8,457 nt of DNA, taken from Lichenicoccus sp964245755. GTDB taxonomy: Bacteria > Pseudomonadota > Alphaproteobacteria > Acetobacterales > Acetobacteraceae. The stretch spans positions 1 through 8,457 of the forward strand of contig CAXTNV010000140.1 in assembly GCA_964245755.1 (NCBI GenBank). Reading direction: 5' to 3'. Position 1 is the stretch's first letter. The number at the start of each line of letters is the position of its first letter. This document shows, piece by piece, positions 1-6,156 of this stretch. The translations under genes were made by a program, and so were the position numbers. The notes under the pieces were generated by a model. The model made no database searches, was not told the DNA's origin, and worked only from the letters and a program-made list of their open reading frames with translations.

Positions 1-657
1 GCCCAGGACCATAAGCGCATCGGCGAGGACGACACCGGCGCCAACCCCGGCGGCATGGGAGCGATCTCGCCGCCGCCCGGCTTCGACCGGGCGGCGCAGC
101 AGCGCGCACTTGATCATTTCATCCGCCCCGCCCTGGCCGAGATGCTCCGCCGCGGCACGCCGTTCCGCGGCGTGCTGTTCGCCGGCCTGATGCGCACCGC
201 GCACGGGCTGCGGCTGATCGAGTACAACGTGCGCTTCGGCGACCCCGAGGCGCAGGTGCTGCTGATGCGGCAGCGTTCCGACCTGCTGCCGGTGCTGGCG
301 GCGATGTGCGAGGGACGCCTCGCCGGCTGCGAGTGGCAATGCTCCGACGACGCCGCGATCGCGGTCGTGCTCGCCGCGCGCGGCTATCCCGGCAGCCCGG
401 CCACCGGCGGCGCCATCGCGGGCCTGGAGCAGGCCGCGCAGATCGCCGGCGTGCGCATCTTCCAGGCCGGCACCTGCCTGGACCCGGCCGGCATCCTGCG
501 CGGCGACGGCGGCCGCGTGCTCAGCGTCTGCGCCGCCGCGGCGAGGCTGGGCGACGCACGCGACGCCGCTTACGCCGCGATCGCCCGCATCGACTGGCCG
601 GACGGGATCTGGCGTCGCGACATCGGCGTGCGCGCCCTGAAGGCGCAGGGCCGATGA
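1..657 (+). CDS. purD: Phosphoribosylamine--glycine ligase (GAR synthetase), 3' part
   Basis: This is the C-terminal 218 residues of PurD, the ATP-grasp enzyme that joins glycine to 5-phosphoribosylamine to make glycinamide ribonucleotide in de novo purine synthesis (cytosol). The frame is open from base 1, so the gene starts before the window; the ATG at 55 is internal. The sequence begins inside the conserved block AQDHKRIGEDDTG..NPGGMGA. It continues with the metal-binding ATP-grasp segment LIEYNVRFGDPEAQ at about window residues 73-86, where the Glu and Asn ligate Mg-ATP in this family. The C-terminal domain ends in the typical GGRVLSV ... RRDIGVRAL. The stop TGA (655-657) overlaps the ATG of the next gene by 4 bp, implying translational coupling. 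The short tail after RAL is normal. Identity is very secure; nothing can be said about its promoter. Confidence 0.97.
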   Translation, partial: AQDHKRIGEDDTGANPGGMGAISPPPGFDRAAQQRALDHFIRPALAEMLRRGTPFRGVLFAGLMRTAHGLRLIEYNVRFGDPEAQVLLMRQRSDLLPVLAAMCEGRLAGCEWQCSDDAAIAVVLAARGYPGSPATGGAIAGLEQAAQIAGVRIFQAGTCLDPAGILRGDGGRVLSVCAAAARLGDARDAAYAAIARIDWPDGIWRRDIGVRALKAQGR

Positions 658-1502
658 GCAAGCTGTCGATCAGCCGCGACACCAGGCTGTGCATGTCGCT
701 GGCGGCGCGCCCGGGCCAATTCGGCACCCGGTTCCACAACCACCTATACGAGGCGCTGGATCTCGACTTCGTCTACAAGGCGTTCCGGCCGCAAGACCTC
801 GCGGCCGCGATCGCCGGCATGCGCTCGCTCGGGGTGCGCGGCTGCGGCGTGTCGATGCCGTTCAAGGAGGCCTGCATCCCAATGCTGGACCGGCTCGATG
901 CCTCGGCGCAGGCGATCGGCTCGGTGAACACCATCGTGAACCAGGACGGCGTGCTGCACGCCTACAACACCGACTACATCGCCGTGCAGCGGCTGGTAGG
1001 CGAGGCCGGGATCGACGCCGCGAGACGCTTCGTGCTGCGCGGCAGCGGCGGCATGGCCAAGGCCATGGCCTGCGCCCTGCGCGACCGCGGCTTCACCCGC
1101 GGGACGATCGTAGCCCGCAACGAGCAGGCCGGCCGCGCGCTCGCGGACAGGCTCGGCTATGGCTGGAGCGGCACCCTGGACGCCTACCCGGCCGGCGCCG
1201 GGCCGGCGATGCTGGTCAACGCCACGCCGGTCGGCATGCAGGGCGGACCGGAGGCAGACGAGCTGGCGTTCGACGAGACCACAATAGAGGCGGCGGAGGT
1301 GGTCGTCGACGCGGTGGGGCTGCCCTCGGAGACCGGGCTGATCCGCGCGGCGCGGAGGCTGGGCAGGCGCGTGGTCAACGGTGCCGAGATCCAGACCGTG
1401 CAGGCGCTGGAGCAGTTCATCCTCTACACCGGGATCACCCCGGACCCGGATCAGGTTGCGGCGGCCGCCGCGTTCGCCGGAGCGCCGCCACTTCCTCGAT
1501 GA
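654..1502 (+). CDS. Shikimate dehydrogenase-like protein (SDH-L / HI0607 type)
   Basis: A 282-residue AroE-superfamily NADP-dependent oxidoreductase. It resembles the Haemophilus HI0607 (SDH-L) subclass rather than canonical AroE. The N-terminal substrate region reads CMSLAARPGQFGTRFHN (about 13-29) where canonical AroE has a Ser-x-Ser-Pro...HN pattern. The catalytic Lys71 in SMPFKEA and Asp107 in AYNTDY are both kept. A glycine-rich nucleotide loop GSGGMAKA lies at 130-137, VNATPVGM at 188-195, and the C-terminal helix includes VQALEQF near 249-255. SDH-L enzymes are known to oxidise shikimate only slowly, so the physiological substrate may differ. The start ATG (654) overlaps the purD stop in an ATGA; AAGG at 640-643 or AGGG at 647-650 could serve as ribosome binding site. 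A true aroE probably lies elsewhere in the genome (inference). Family is secure; the precise reaction is not. Confidence 0.9.
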   Translation: MSKLSISRDTRLCMSLAARPGQFGTRFHNHLYEALDLDFVYKAFRPQDLAAAIAGMRSLGVRGCGVSMPFKEACIPMLDRLDASAQAIGSVNTIVNQDGVLHAYNTDYIAVQRLVGEAGIDAARRFVLRGSGGMAKAMACALRDRGFTRGTIVARNEQAGRALADRLGYGWSGTLDAYPAGAGPAMLVNATPVGMQGGPEADELAFDETTIEAAEVVVDAVGLPSETGLIRAARRLGRRVVNGAEIQTVQALEQFILYTGITPDPDQVAAAAAFAGAPPLPR

Positions 1503-1524
1503 GGCTGGCCGTCGGCGCTGGCGC

Positions 1525-1546
1525 CGCTGCCGCCGCGATGGCAGCG
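1525..1546. terminator. Stem-loop between convergent genes, possible bidirectional terminator
   Basis: CGCTGCC (1525-1531) and GGCAGCG (1540-1546) form a perfect 7-bp stem with an 8-nt loop. It sits in the 63-bp gap between the stop of the aroE-like gene and the stop of the convergent unknown gene. GTCGG (1511-1515) and CCGAC (1554-1558) could extend the structure outward. No T tract follows on either strand, so intrinsic termination is only a suggestion from position and dyad symmetry. Confidence 0.3.
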
Positions 1547-1565
1547 CGGCTACCCGACGCCCGAT

Positions 1566-1943
1566 TCAAAGATGCAGCTGCGCGCTCTGGGCCGAGCGGT
1601 CGTACTTGGATCCCGTGGCGACCACCAGGCCGAGCTGCTCGCCGAAGCACTGCAGCGACTTCTCGCCGCCCGCCGGCAGCGGGATCTGCCGGATCTTGCA
1701 GTGCAGGATCAGCGCCGCCGCGAGCGTGGGGCCCTCGACGAGCACGTCCTGCTGCGATCCCTCGGCGCCATCGCCCGTGATCGTGATGCGGAAGCGGACC
1801 GCTCCTCCGGGCCCGCTGCACTCCGCCGCACAGCGCAGCACCGCACCGGTCGGGTGCGACTGCTGCGACCGGCGATGATATTCCTTGACCGCCTGCACCA
1901 CTTCGGCCGGCCGAAAGAGCACGTGGCGTATCTCCGAAGGCAT
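1566..1943 (-). CDS. Small conserved-looking protein of unknown function
   Basis: I do not recognise this 125-residue protein. The start chosen is the ATG at 1943, because AGGAG (minus strand, 1954-1950) lies 6 nt upstream of it; an in-frame ATG at 1970 would add nine residues but leaves that ribosome site inside the gene. The protein is soluble-looking, with no signal peptide or membrane segment. It starts MPSEIRHVLFRPAEVVQAV, suggesting a beta strand and helix. A central strand-rich part follows (VRFRITITGD at about 49-58, then DVLVEGPTLAAALILHC). A Gly/Pro segment IPLPAGGEKSLQCFGEQLGLV occupies about 87-107. There are four Cys (38, 42, 82, 99), with 38 and 42 forming CxxxC; a metal site or disulfide is only speculation. 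It may share a transcript with the aldo/keto reductase upstream, although a hairpin and 90 bp separate them. Codon use in the 3' half matches the host; the 5' third has more A/T-ending codons. Confidence 0.75.
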   Translation of the reverse strand: MPSEIRHVLFRPAEVVQAVKEYHRRSQQSHPTGAVLRCAAECSGPGGAVRFRITITGDGAEGSQQDVLVEGPTLAAALILHCKIRQIPLPAGGEKSLQCFGEQLGLVVATGSKYDRSAQSAQLHL

Positions 1944-1999
1944 GTCCGTCTCCTGTGACGGGAGGAGCATACGCCGACTTGGTTGATGATTTACTTACG

Positions 2000-2027
2000 C
2001 CGGCGCGGCGAACCCACCCGCCGCCGG
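2000..2027 (-). terminator. GC-rich stem-loop just after the aldo/keto reductase gene
   Basis: CCGGCGCGGCG (2000-2010) pairs with CGCCGCCGG (2019-2027) to give a 9-bp stem with a 2-nt bulge and an 8-nt loop. It begins 6 nt past the stop codon of the minus-strand aldo/keto reductase. No T run follows in the minus direction; the next bases are a relatively AT-rich stretch (about 1979-1998) that could instead carry a promoter for the unknown gene. A weak terminator or mRNA 3' stabiliser is the likeliest role. Confidence 0.35.
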
Positions 2028-2033
2028 AGGGCC

Positions 2034-3059
2034 CTAGATCGGGGTCGGGTTGCGCTCGCTGAAGCCGCTCTGGTGCCAGTACGGGTAGGGCAGCGTGACC
2101 GCGCTCGCCGCATCCAGGTCCGCGACCTGCTCGCCGGTCAGGTTCCAGCCCACTGCGCCCAGGTTCTGCACCAGCTGCTCCTCGTTGCGCGCGCCGACGA
2201 TGACATTCGACACCGTGGGACGCTGCAGCAGCCAGTTCAGCGCGATCTGCGGCACGCTCTTGCCGGTCTGCTCGGCGATGCGGTCGATCGCCTCGACCAC
2301 CTTGAACACGTGCTCGTCCGGCACCGGCGGTCCCATGTCGGCCGTCTTGTGCAGGCGCGAGCCGGCCGGCAGCGGCTGGCCGCGCCGGATCTTGCCGGTC
2401 AGGCGGCCCCAGCCGAGCGGGCTCCAGACCACCGCGCCCACGCCCTGCTCCAAGCCGAGCGGCATCAGCTCCCACTCGTAGTCGCGCCCGATCAGCGAAT
2501 AGTACGTCTGGTTGGCGACGTAGCGCGCCAGGTTGTAGCGCTCCGAGATGCTGAGCGACTTCATAAGGTGCCAGCCGGAGAAGTTGGAGACGCCGACATA
2601 GCGGATCTTGCCCGCCCGTACCAGGTCGTCCAGCGCGGTCAGGGTTTCCTCGGCGGGCGTCTTGGCATCGAAGCCGTGCAGCTGGAACAGGTCGATGTAG
2701 TCGGTGCCGAGGCGCTTGAGCGCGCGCTCCGCCGCCTGGATCAGGTGGTGGCGCGAGGAGCCGACGTCGTTCGGCTCCTCGGAGCTGCGGAAGGTCGCCT
2801 TGGTCGAGATGATCACCTTGTCGCGCCGACCGCGGATCGCGCCGCCGAGGATCTCCTCTGCGGCGCCGGCGGAGTAGATGTCGGCGGTGTCGAACATGGT
2901 GAGGCCGTGCTCGAGGCAGACATCGACGAGGCGGGTAGCGCCCTGCACGTCGGTGTCGCCCCAGGCGCGGAAGAACTCGTTGGAGCCGCCGAAGGTGCCG
3001 GTGCCCAGGCTCAGCACCGGCACCTTGAACCCGGAGCGGCCGAGATGTCTGTATTCCAT
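2034..3059 (-). CDS. Aldo/keto reductase (NADPH-dependent)
   Basis: A 341-residue member of the aldo/keto reductase superfamily, a cytosolic TIM-barrel enzyme that reduces aldehydes or ketones with NADPH. The complete catalytic tetrad is visible: Asp57 and Tyr62 in MFDTADIYS, Lys87 in IISTKA, and His128 in LFQLHGFD. Further family marks are the N-terminal LGRSGFKVPVLSLGT (6-20), RYVGVSNFSGWH (153-164), NQTYYSLIGR (183-192), and the C-terminal cofactor segment NVIVGARNEEQL (285-296). Length is normal for the long-chain bacterial AKR group. The ATG at 3059 is chosen because AAGGA (3070-3066) sits 6 nt upstream and the family-typical MEYRHLG begins there; an upstream in-frame ATG at 3161 would add 34 unrelated residues running into the shared intergenic region. 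It is transcribed divergently from the PLP enzyme gene, so common control is possible. The substrate cannot be read from sequence. Confidence 0.95.
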   Translation of the reverse strand: MEYRHLGRSGFKVPVLSLGTGTFGGSNEFFRAWGDTDVQGATRLVDVCLEHGLTMFDTADIYSAGAAEEILGGAIRGRRDKVIISTKATFRSSEEPNDVGSSRHHLIQAAERALKRLGTDYIDLFQLHGFDAKTPAEETLTALDDLVRAGKIRYVGVSNFSGWHLMKSLSISERYNLARYVANQTYYSLIGRDYEWELMPLGLEQGVGAVVWSPLGWGRLTGKIRRGQPLPAGSRLHKTADMGPPVPDEHVFKVVEAIDRIAEQTGKSVPQIALNWLLQRPTVSNVIVGARNEEQLVQNLGAVGWNLTGEQVADLDAASAVTLPYPYWHQSGFSERNPTPI

Positions 3060-3166
3060 GGTGTTTCCTTGGGCCCGCAGGGTCCGGGCAGAAAGCTTTG
3101 ACGAGAAACTTCTCAACCATGACGCCTCGGGCACCATATGGTTCAGCACGCGCGGAGGCACCGATC
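3060..3166. promoter_or_regulatory. Divergent intergenic region with three perfect palindromes
   Basis: This 107-bp region must hold the promoters of both the aldo/keto reductase (leftward) and the PLP enzyme (rightward). It is more AT-rich than its surroundings. It contains AAAGCTTT (3092-3099), GAGAA-AC-TTCTC (3103-3114) and ACCATATGGT (3133-3142), each a perfect inverted repeat. TTGACG (3098-3103) could be a plus-strand -35 element and TTGAGA (minus, 3116-3111) a leftward one, but I found no convincing -10 partner for either. The palindromes are candidate operator sites for a dimeric regulator. Confidence 0.4.
3154..3158 (+). promoter_or_regulatory. Ribosome binding site fixing the PLP enzyme start
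   Basis: GGAGG lies 8 nt before the ATG at 3167. It argues against the in-frame upstream ATGs at 3098 and 3119, neither of which has a comparable site and whose extra residues do not look like family sequence. Confidence 0.7.
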
Positions 3167-4465
3167 ATGGCCACGGACAAAAGCAGACAGACCCACCTGA
3201 CGACGCCGGCGGGCGAGCACCGCCTGCACCCGGAGACCCTGATGCTGGGCTACGGCTACGATCCGTCGCTGTCCGAGGGCGCAGTCAAGCCGCCGGTGTT
3301 CCTCACTTCCACCTTCGTGTTCCGCTCCGCCGAAGAGGGACGCGACTATTTCGACGTGGTGGCCGGGCGGCGCGAGGTGCCCGCCGGCGGCGCCGGACTA
3401 GTGTACAGCCGGTTCAACCATCCGAATGCCGAGATCGCCGAGGACCGGCTGGCGATCCAGGAAGGCGCCGAGGCGGGACTGCTGTTCAGCGCCGGGATGT
3501 CGGCGATCGCCACCACGATCCTGGCCTACGCACGGCCGGGGGACGCGATCCTGCACAGCCAGCCGCTCTACGGCGGCACCGAGACCCTGCTGGTGCGCAC
3601 GCTCGCCAACTACGGCATGGCGGCGGAGGGCTTCACCGACGGGCTGGACCGCGAGGCGATCGACGCCGCCGCCGCACGCGCCGTCGCGCGCGGACGGGTC
3701 AGCGTGATCCTGGTGGAGACGCCGTCCAACCCGCTCAACTCGCTGGTCGACCTTTCGCTGGTCGCGGCACTCCGCGACCGGCTGGCAGCGTCACAGGGCC
3801 ATCCGCCATTGATCCTGTGCGACAACACCATGCTCGGGCCGATCTTCCAGGCGCCGCTTCGGTTCGGCGCCGACATCGTGGTCTACTCGCTGACCAAGTA
3901 TATCGGCGGCCACAGCGACCTGGTCGGCGGCGCGGCCCTGGGCAGCAAGGCAGCCCTGCGCCCGGTGCGCACGCTGCGCAGCGCGATCGGCACCGGGCTC
4001 GACCCGCACTCCTGCTGGATGGTCGGGCGCTCGCTGGAGACCCTGTCGCTGCGCATGCGCGAGGCTGCCCGCAACGCGGAGATGGTCGCCAACTTCCTCG
4101 TGCTGCATCCGCGCGTGCGCCGCGTGCACGCGCTGAACCTGCTGCGCGAGCACGAGCCGGCGGCCTCCGTGCACGCGCGTCAGGCGACCGGTGCGGGCTC
4201 CACCTTCAGCGTCGTCGTCGAGGGGGGTATCGAGGAGGCTTTCCGGGTGCTCAACCGGCTGCGCATCTTCAAGCTGGCGGTGAGCCTCGGCGGTACGGAG
4301 TCGCTGGCCAGCCATCCGGCCTCGACCACCCATTCGGGGGTGCCGGCCGCGGTGCGCGCGCAGGCGGGTGTCACCGACGGGCTGATCCGGCTCAGCATCG
4401 GCATCGAGAACGCCGAGGACCTGATCGCCGACCTCGCCCAGGCGCTGGCGGACCCGGAACGTTAG
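3167..4465 (+). CDS. Cystathionine gamma-synthase/lyase family PLP enzyme
   Basis: A 432-residue fold-type I pyridoxal-phosphate enzyme of the Cys/Met metabolism family, acting on homoserine- or cysteine-derived substrates in the cytosol. The Schiff-base lysine is Lys244 in YSLTKYIGGHSD. Asp219 in LCDNT contacts the PLP ring nitrogen. Tyr80 and Arg82 in YSRFNHPN reach the phosphate of the neighbouring subunit, SAGMSA (108-113) binds the phosphate, and Tyr135 in LYGGT stacks on the ring. Arg408 in LIRLSIGIEN binds the substrate carboxylate, and SLGGTESL (373-380) is also typical. Methionine gamma-lyases have Cys in the LYGCT position; here it is Gly137, which argues against that activity. The N-terminal HPETLMLGYGYDPSLSEGAVKPPVF matches a longer bacterial subgroup usually labelled cystathionine gamma-synthase family. 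Synthase, lyase and O-acylhomoserine sulfhydrylase cannot be separated from sequence alone. It stands alone on its strand, divergent from an aldo/keto reductase. Confidence 0.93.
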   Translation: MATDKSRQTHLTTPAGEHRLHPETLMLGYGYDPSLSEGAVKPPVFLTSTFVFRSAEEGRDYFDVVAGRREVPAGGAGLVYSRFNHPNAEIAEDRLAIQEGAEAGLLFSAGMSAIATTILAYARPGDAILHSQPLYGGTETLLVRTLANYGMAAEGFTDGLDREAIDAAAARAVARGRVSVILVETPSNPLNSLVDLSLVAALRDRLAASQGHPPLILCDNTMLGPIFQAPLRFGADIVVYSLTKYIGGHSDLVGGAALGSKAALRPVRTLRSAIGTGLDPHSCWMVGRSLETLSLRMREAARNAEMVANFLVLHPRVRRVHALNLLREHEPAASVHARQATGAGSTFSVVVEGGIEEAFRVLNRLRIFKLAVSLGGTESLASHPASTTHSGVPAAVRAQAGVTDGLIRLSIGIENAEDLIADLAQALADPER

Positions 4466-4697
4466 CGCCGCCGGTAACGGCCCGCGAAACCTGGACGCCA
4501 CACGGGCGCTGCCTCAGCACGCGGTGCGGTCGCGACCGCTCCGGGCCGGCTACGGCCGGTCCATCCAACGTGGAGCGAGGCGCATCGATCAGGATCTTCA
4601 GGGCACGCGCGCGGCGCTACGCGCGCCCGCCCCTCAGCCGGTTGCCGCCGATCGCGGGCAGCCGCGCCGGCTCGCTGGCCTGCTGCCGCAGCCGGCC
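4466..4697. other. Gene-poor 232-bp leader upstream of the methyltransferase
   Basis: I see no convincing gene here. The frame of the downstream methyltransferase stays open back to a GTG at 4524, but the 58 codons before 4698 include about 12 ending in A or T. Only about 3 of the first 69 codons after 4698 do so. The extra residues are an Arg/Pro/Ala-rich mix typical of non-coding GC-rich DNA. The stretch holds a perfect 14-bp palindrome GCGGTCGCGACCGC (4526-4539). Directly after it is a 7-bp hairpin GGGCCGG/CCGGTCC (4543-4549 with 4556-4562, one G-T wobble, 6-nt loop). These could end the PLP enzyme transcript or regulate the next gene; there is no T tract. Confidence 0.45.
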
Positions 4698-5375
4698 ATG
4701 CACCGGCTGTTCGCGCGCTCGCGCCTGCTGCGCCGGCTCACCGTGGGCGTGCTCAGCCGCGTCGAGCTCGTCATCATGGGAGGCCACAAGCAGCGCCCGC
4801 GCCTGGACATCATCCGGCGCGTCCGCCGCGAGCGCGAGTCGCTGCTCAGCGGCAACGAGGCGTTCATGATCTACTCGACAGCGGCGGCGCAGCGTGCGAT
4901 CGGCCCGATCATGGCCGAGGTCGGCGTGTTCCAGGGCTGCTCGGCCAAGCTGATCAGCCTGGCCGGGCGCCCGTCCGAGCTGCACCTGTTCGACACCTTC
5001 GAAGGCCTTCCGGAACCGGACCGCAACGAGCGACGGGCGATGCGCCGCGGCCACTACGCCGCCTCGCTCGAGGCGGTGCGCGCCTACCTCGCCGACCAGC
5101 CGAACATCGTGTTCCACAAGGGCTGCTTCACCGGCCATGGCGTCGGCTGCGCCGACCGCGCCTTCTCGTTCGTGCATCTCGACGTGGACCTCAAGCAGGG
5201 CACGCGGGCCTGCCTGGAATTCTTCTATCCGCGCATGCTGCCGGGCGGCGTCATCCTGTCGCACGACTACTCGTATCTCGACGGGGTGCGGGAGGCCTTC
5301 GCGGAGTTCCTCGCCGGCCGGCCGGAGCGGCCGCTGGAGCTGCCGAGCTCCCAGGTCATGCTGATCAAGGCCTAG
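4698..5375 (+). CDS. SAM-dependent methyltransferase, TylF/macrocin O-methyltransferase-like
   Basis: A 225-residue class I methyltransferase resembling the TylF/NovP group, which methylates hydroxyls on sugars or related small molecules using a metal ion. Visible marks are the SAM-binding motif I MAEVGVFQGCSA (72-83), LFDTFEGLPEP (97-107) with Asp99 positioned for the cofactor ribose, and HLDVDLKQGTRACLEFFYP (160-178). The last is followed by LPGGVILSHDY (181-191). Asp162/Asp164 and Asp190 are the likely catalytic and metal-binding acids; the family often has two Asp in the last motif where this protein has His189-Asp190. The start is uncertain: ATG 4698 lacks a clear ribosome site but coincides with the shift to host-like codon use. 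An internal ATG at 4866 has GAGG 5 nt before it but would cut the N-terminal helices. GTG 4524 is judged non-coding extension. The substrate is unknown; hldE nearby makes a glycan target imaginable, not shown. Confidence 0.85.
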   Translation: MHRLFARSRLLRRLTVGVLSRVELVIMGGHKQRPRLDIIRRVRRERESLLSGNEAFMIYSTAAAQRAIGPIMAEVGVFQGCSAKLISLAGRPSELHLFDTFEGLPEPDRNERRAMRRGHYAASLEAVRAYLADQPNIVFHKGCFTGHGVGCADRAFSFVHLDVDLKQGTRACLEFFYPRMLPGGVILSHDYSYLDGVREAFAEFLAGRPERPLELPSSQVMLIKA

Positions 5376-5422
5376 TCACCCGCGTCCGCCACCTGCGGTC
5401 GGGCGGTTCGCAGAGGCGGCGC

Positions 5423-5444
5423 CCGCTGCTAGAAACGGCAGCGG
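5423..5444. other. Perfect 7-bp stem-loop between methyltransferase and gmk
   Basis: CCGCTGC (5423-5429) and GCAGCGG (5438-5444) flank an 8-nt loop, TAGAAACG. It lies 47 nt after the methyltransferase stop and 40 nt before the chosen gmk start. It could be the methyltransferase terminator or a leader structure for gmk; no T run follows. Its arms resemble the stem-loop at 1525-1546, and both are preceded by GGCGCC. Confidence 0.3.
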
Positions 5445-5484
5445 TCCGATGTTTGCAGCAGGCCGCCTGTCGAGGATCGAGCGG

Positions 5485-6156
5485 ATGGCGGTCGAGCAGA
5501 TGGCGCAACAACCGAACGGGCGGCGCGGCGTCTGCCTGGTGATCTCGGCGCCCTCCGGCGCCGGCAAGAGCACCATCGCCAACGCGCTGCGCGGCTCCGA
5601 GCCGGAGCTCAGGCACTCGGTCAGCGTCACCACGCGCGCGCCGCGCCCGGGCGAGGTCGAGGGGGTGCACTACCACTACCGCAGCGCCACCGAATTCGAC
5701 GCGATGGCGCAGTCGGGTGCGCTGCTGGAGTGGGCGACCGTGTTCGGACGCAGCTACGGCACGCCCCGCGCTCCGGTCGAGGCATGGCTCGGCTCCGGAC
5801 GCGACATGGTGTTCGACCTCGATTGGCAGGGACATCGCCAGATCCGTGCCGCACTGCCCGAGGACGTGGTCAGCCTGTTCGTGCTGCCGCCGTCGCTCGA
5901 CGTGCTTGAGCAGCGCCTGCGCGCCCGGGCCGCCGACGACACCGAAGAGATCGCCCGCCGCATGCGCGCCGCACGCGACGAGATCGCGCATTGGCCGGAA
6001 TTCGACCACGTCATCGTCAACGCCGATCTCGATCGCTCGATCCGGGAAGCGCGCGCGGTGCTGCACGCGGCGCGTCTGAGGACGGAGCGGCAGCTCGGGA
6101 CGCGGGTGCTGGTGGCGAGCTTCGCGGCACCCGGCGTCGCCCCTGGGGCGGCATGA
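5485..6156 (+). CDS. gmk: Guanylate kinase
   Basis: A 223-residue guanylate kinase, which phosphorylates GMP (and dGMP) to GDP with ATP in the cytosol, an essential step toward GTP. The P-loop is APSGAGKST (22-30) with Lys28. The GMP-binding segment follows as SVTTRAPRPGEVEGVHYHY (47-65), with Arg51 and Arg54. LLEWATVFGRSYGT (80-93) carries the conserved Glu and YGT. VFDLDWQGHRQI (109-120) corresponds to the usual LEIDxQGA strand, in the DWQG form common in alphaproteobacteria. The lid is near RLRARAADDTEEIARRM (144-160). ATG 5485 is preferred because AGGA (5473-5476) is 8 nt upstream; ATG 5449 and ATG 5500 are in frame and cannot be excluded. The protein exceeds E. coli Gmk mainly through about 25 C-terminal residues. 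The stop overlaps the hldE start (ATGA), implying coupled translation. Confidence 0.95.
   Translation: MAVEQMAQQPNGRRGVCLVISAPSGAGKSTIANALRGSEPELRHSVSVTTRAPRPGEVEGVHYHYRSATEFDAMAQSGALLEWATVFGRSYGTPRAPVEAWLGSGRDMVFDLDWQGHRQIRAALPEDVVSLFVLPPSLDVLEQRLRARAADDTEEIARRMRAARDEIAHWPEFDHVIVNADLDRSIREARAVLHAARLRTERQLGTRVLVASFAAPGVAPGAA

Noticed and set aside
3098..3142. A complete sigma-70 type promoter starting with TTGACG at 3098
   Set aside because: No -10-like hexamer lies 16-18 nt downstream; the nearest TATGGT is about 33 nt away, so only the -35-like element can be noted.
1435..3180. A 581-residue open frame on the minus strand overlapping the aldo/keto reductase and the unknown gene
   Set aside because: Its product is Arg/Gly/Ala-rich with no family motifs, while the overlapping frame encodes a clear aldo/keto reductase with a full catalytic tetrad. 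Long spurious frames are expected in GC-rich coding DNA.
4524..4697. N-terminal 58-residue extension of the methyltransferase from GTG 4524
   Set aside because: About 12 of 58 codons end in A/T against about 3 of the next 69, the residues are not family-like, and it would translate through a strong palindrome and hairpin.
2878..4869. A 663-residue open frame on the plus strand across the PLP enzyme region
   Set aside because: It is a shadow of the PLP enzyme frame and the antisense of the reductase; low-complexity Arg/Gly composition and no start signal.
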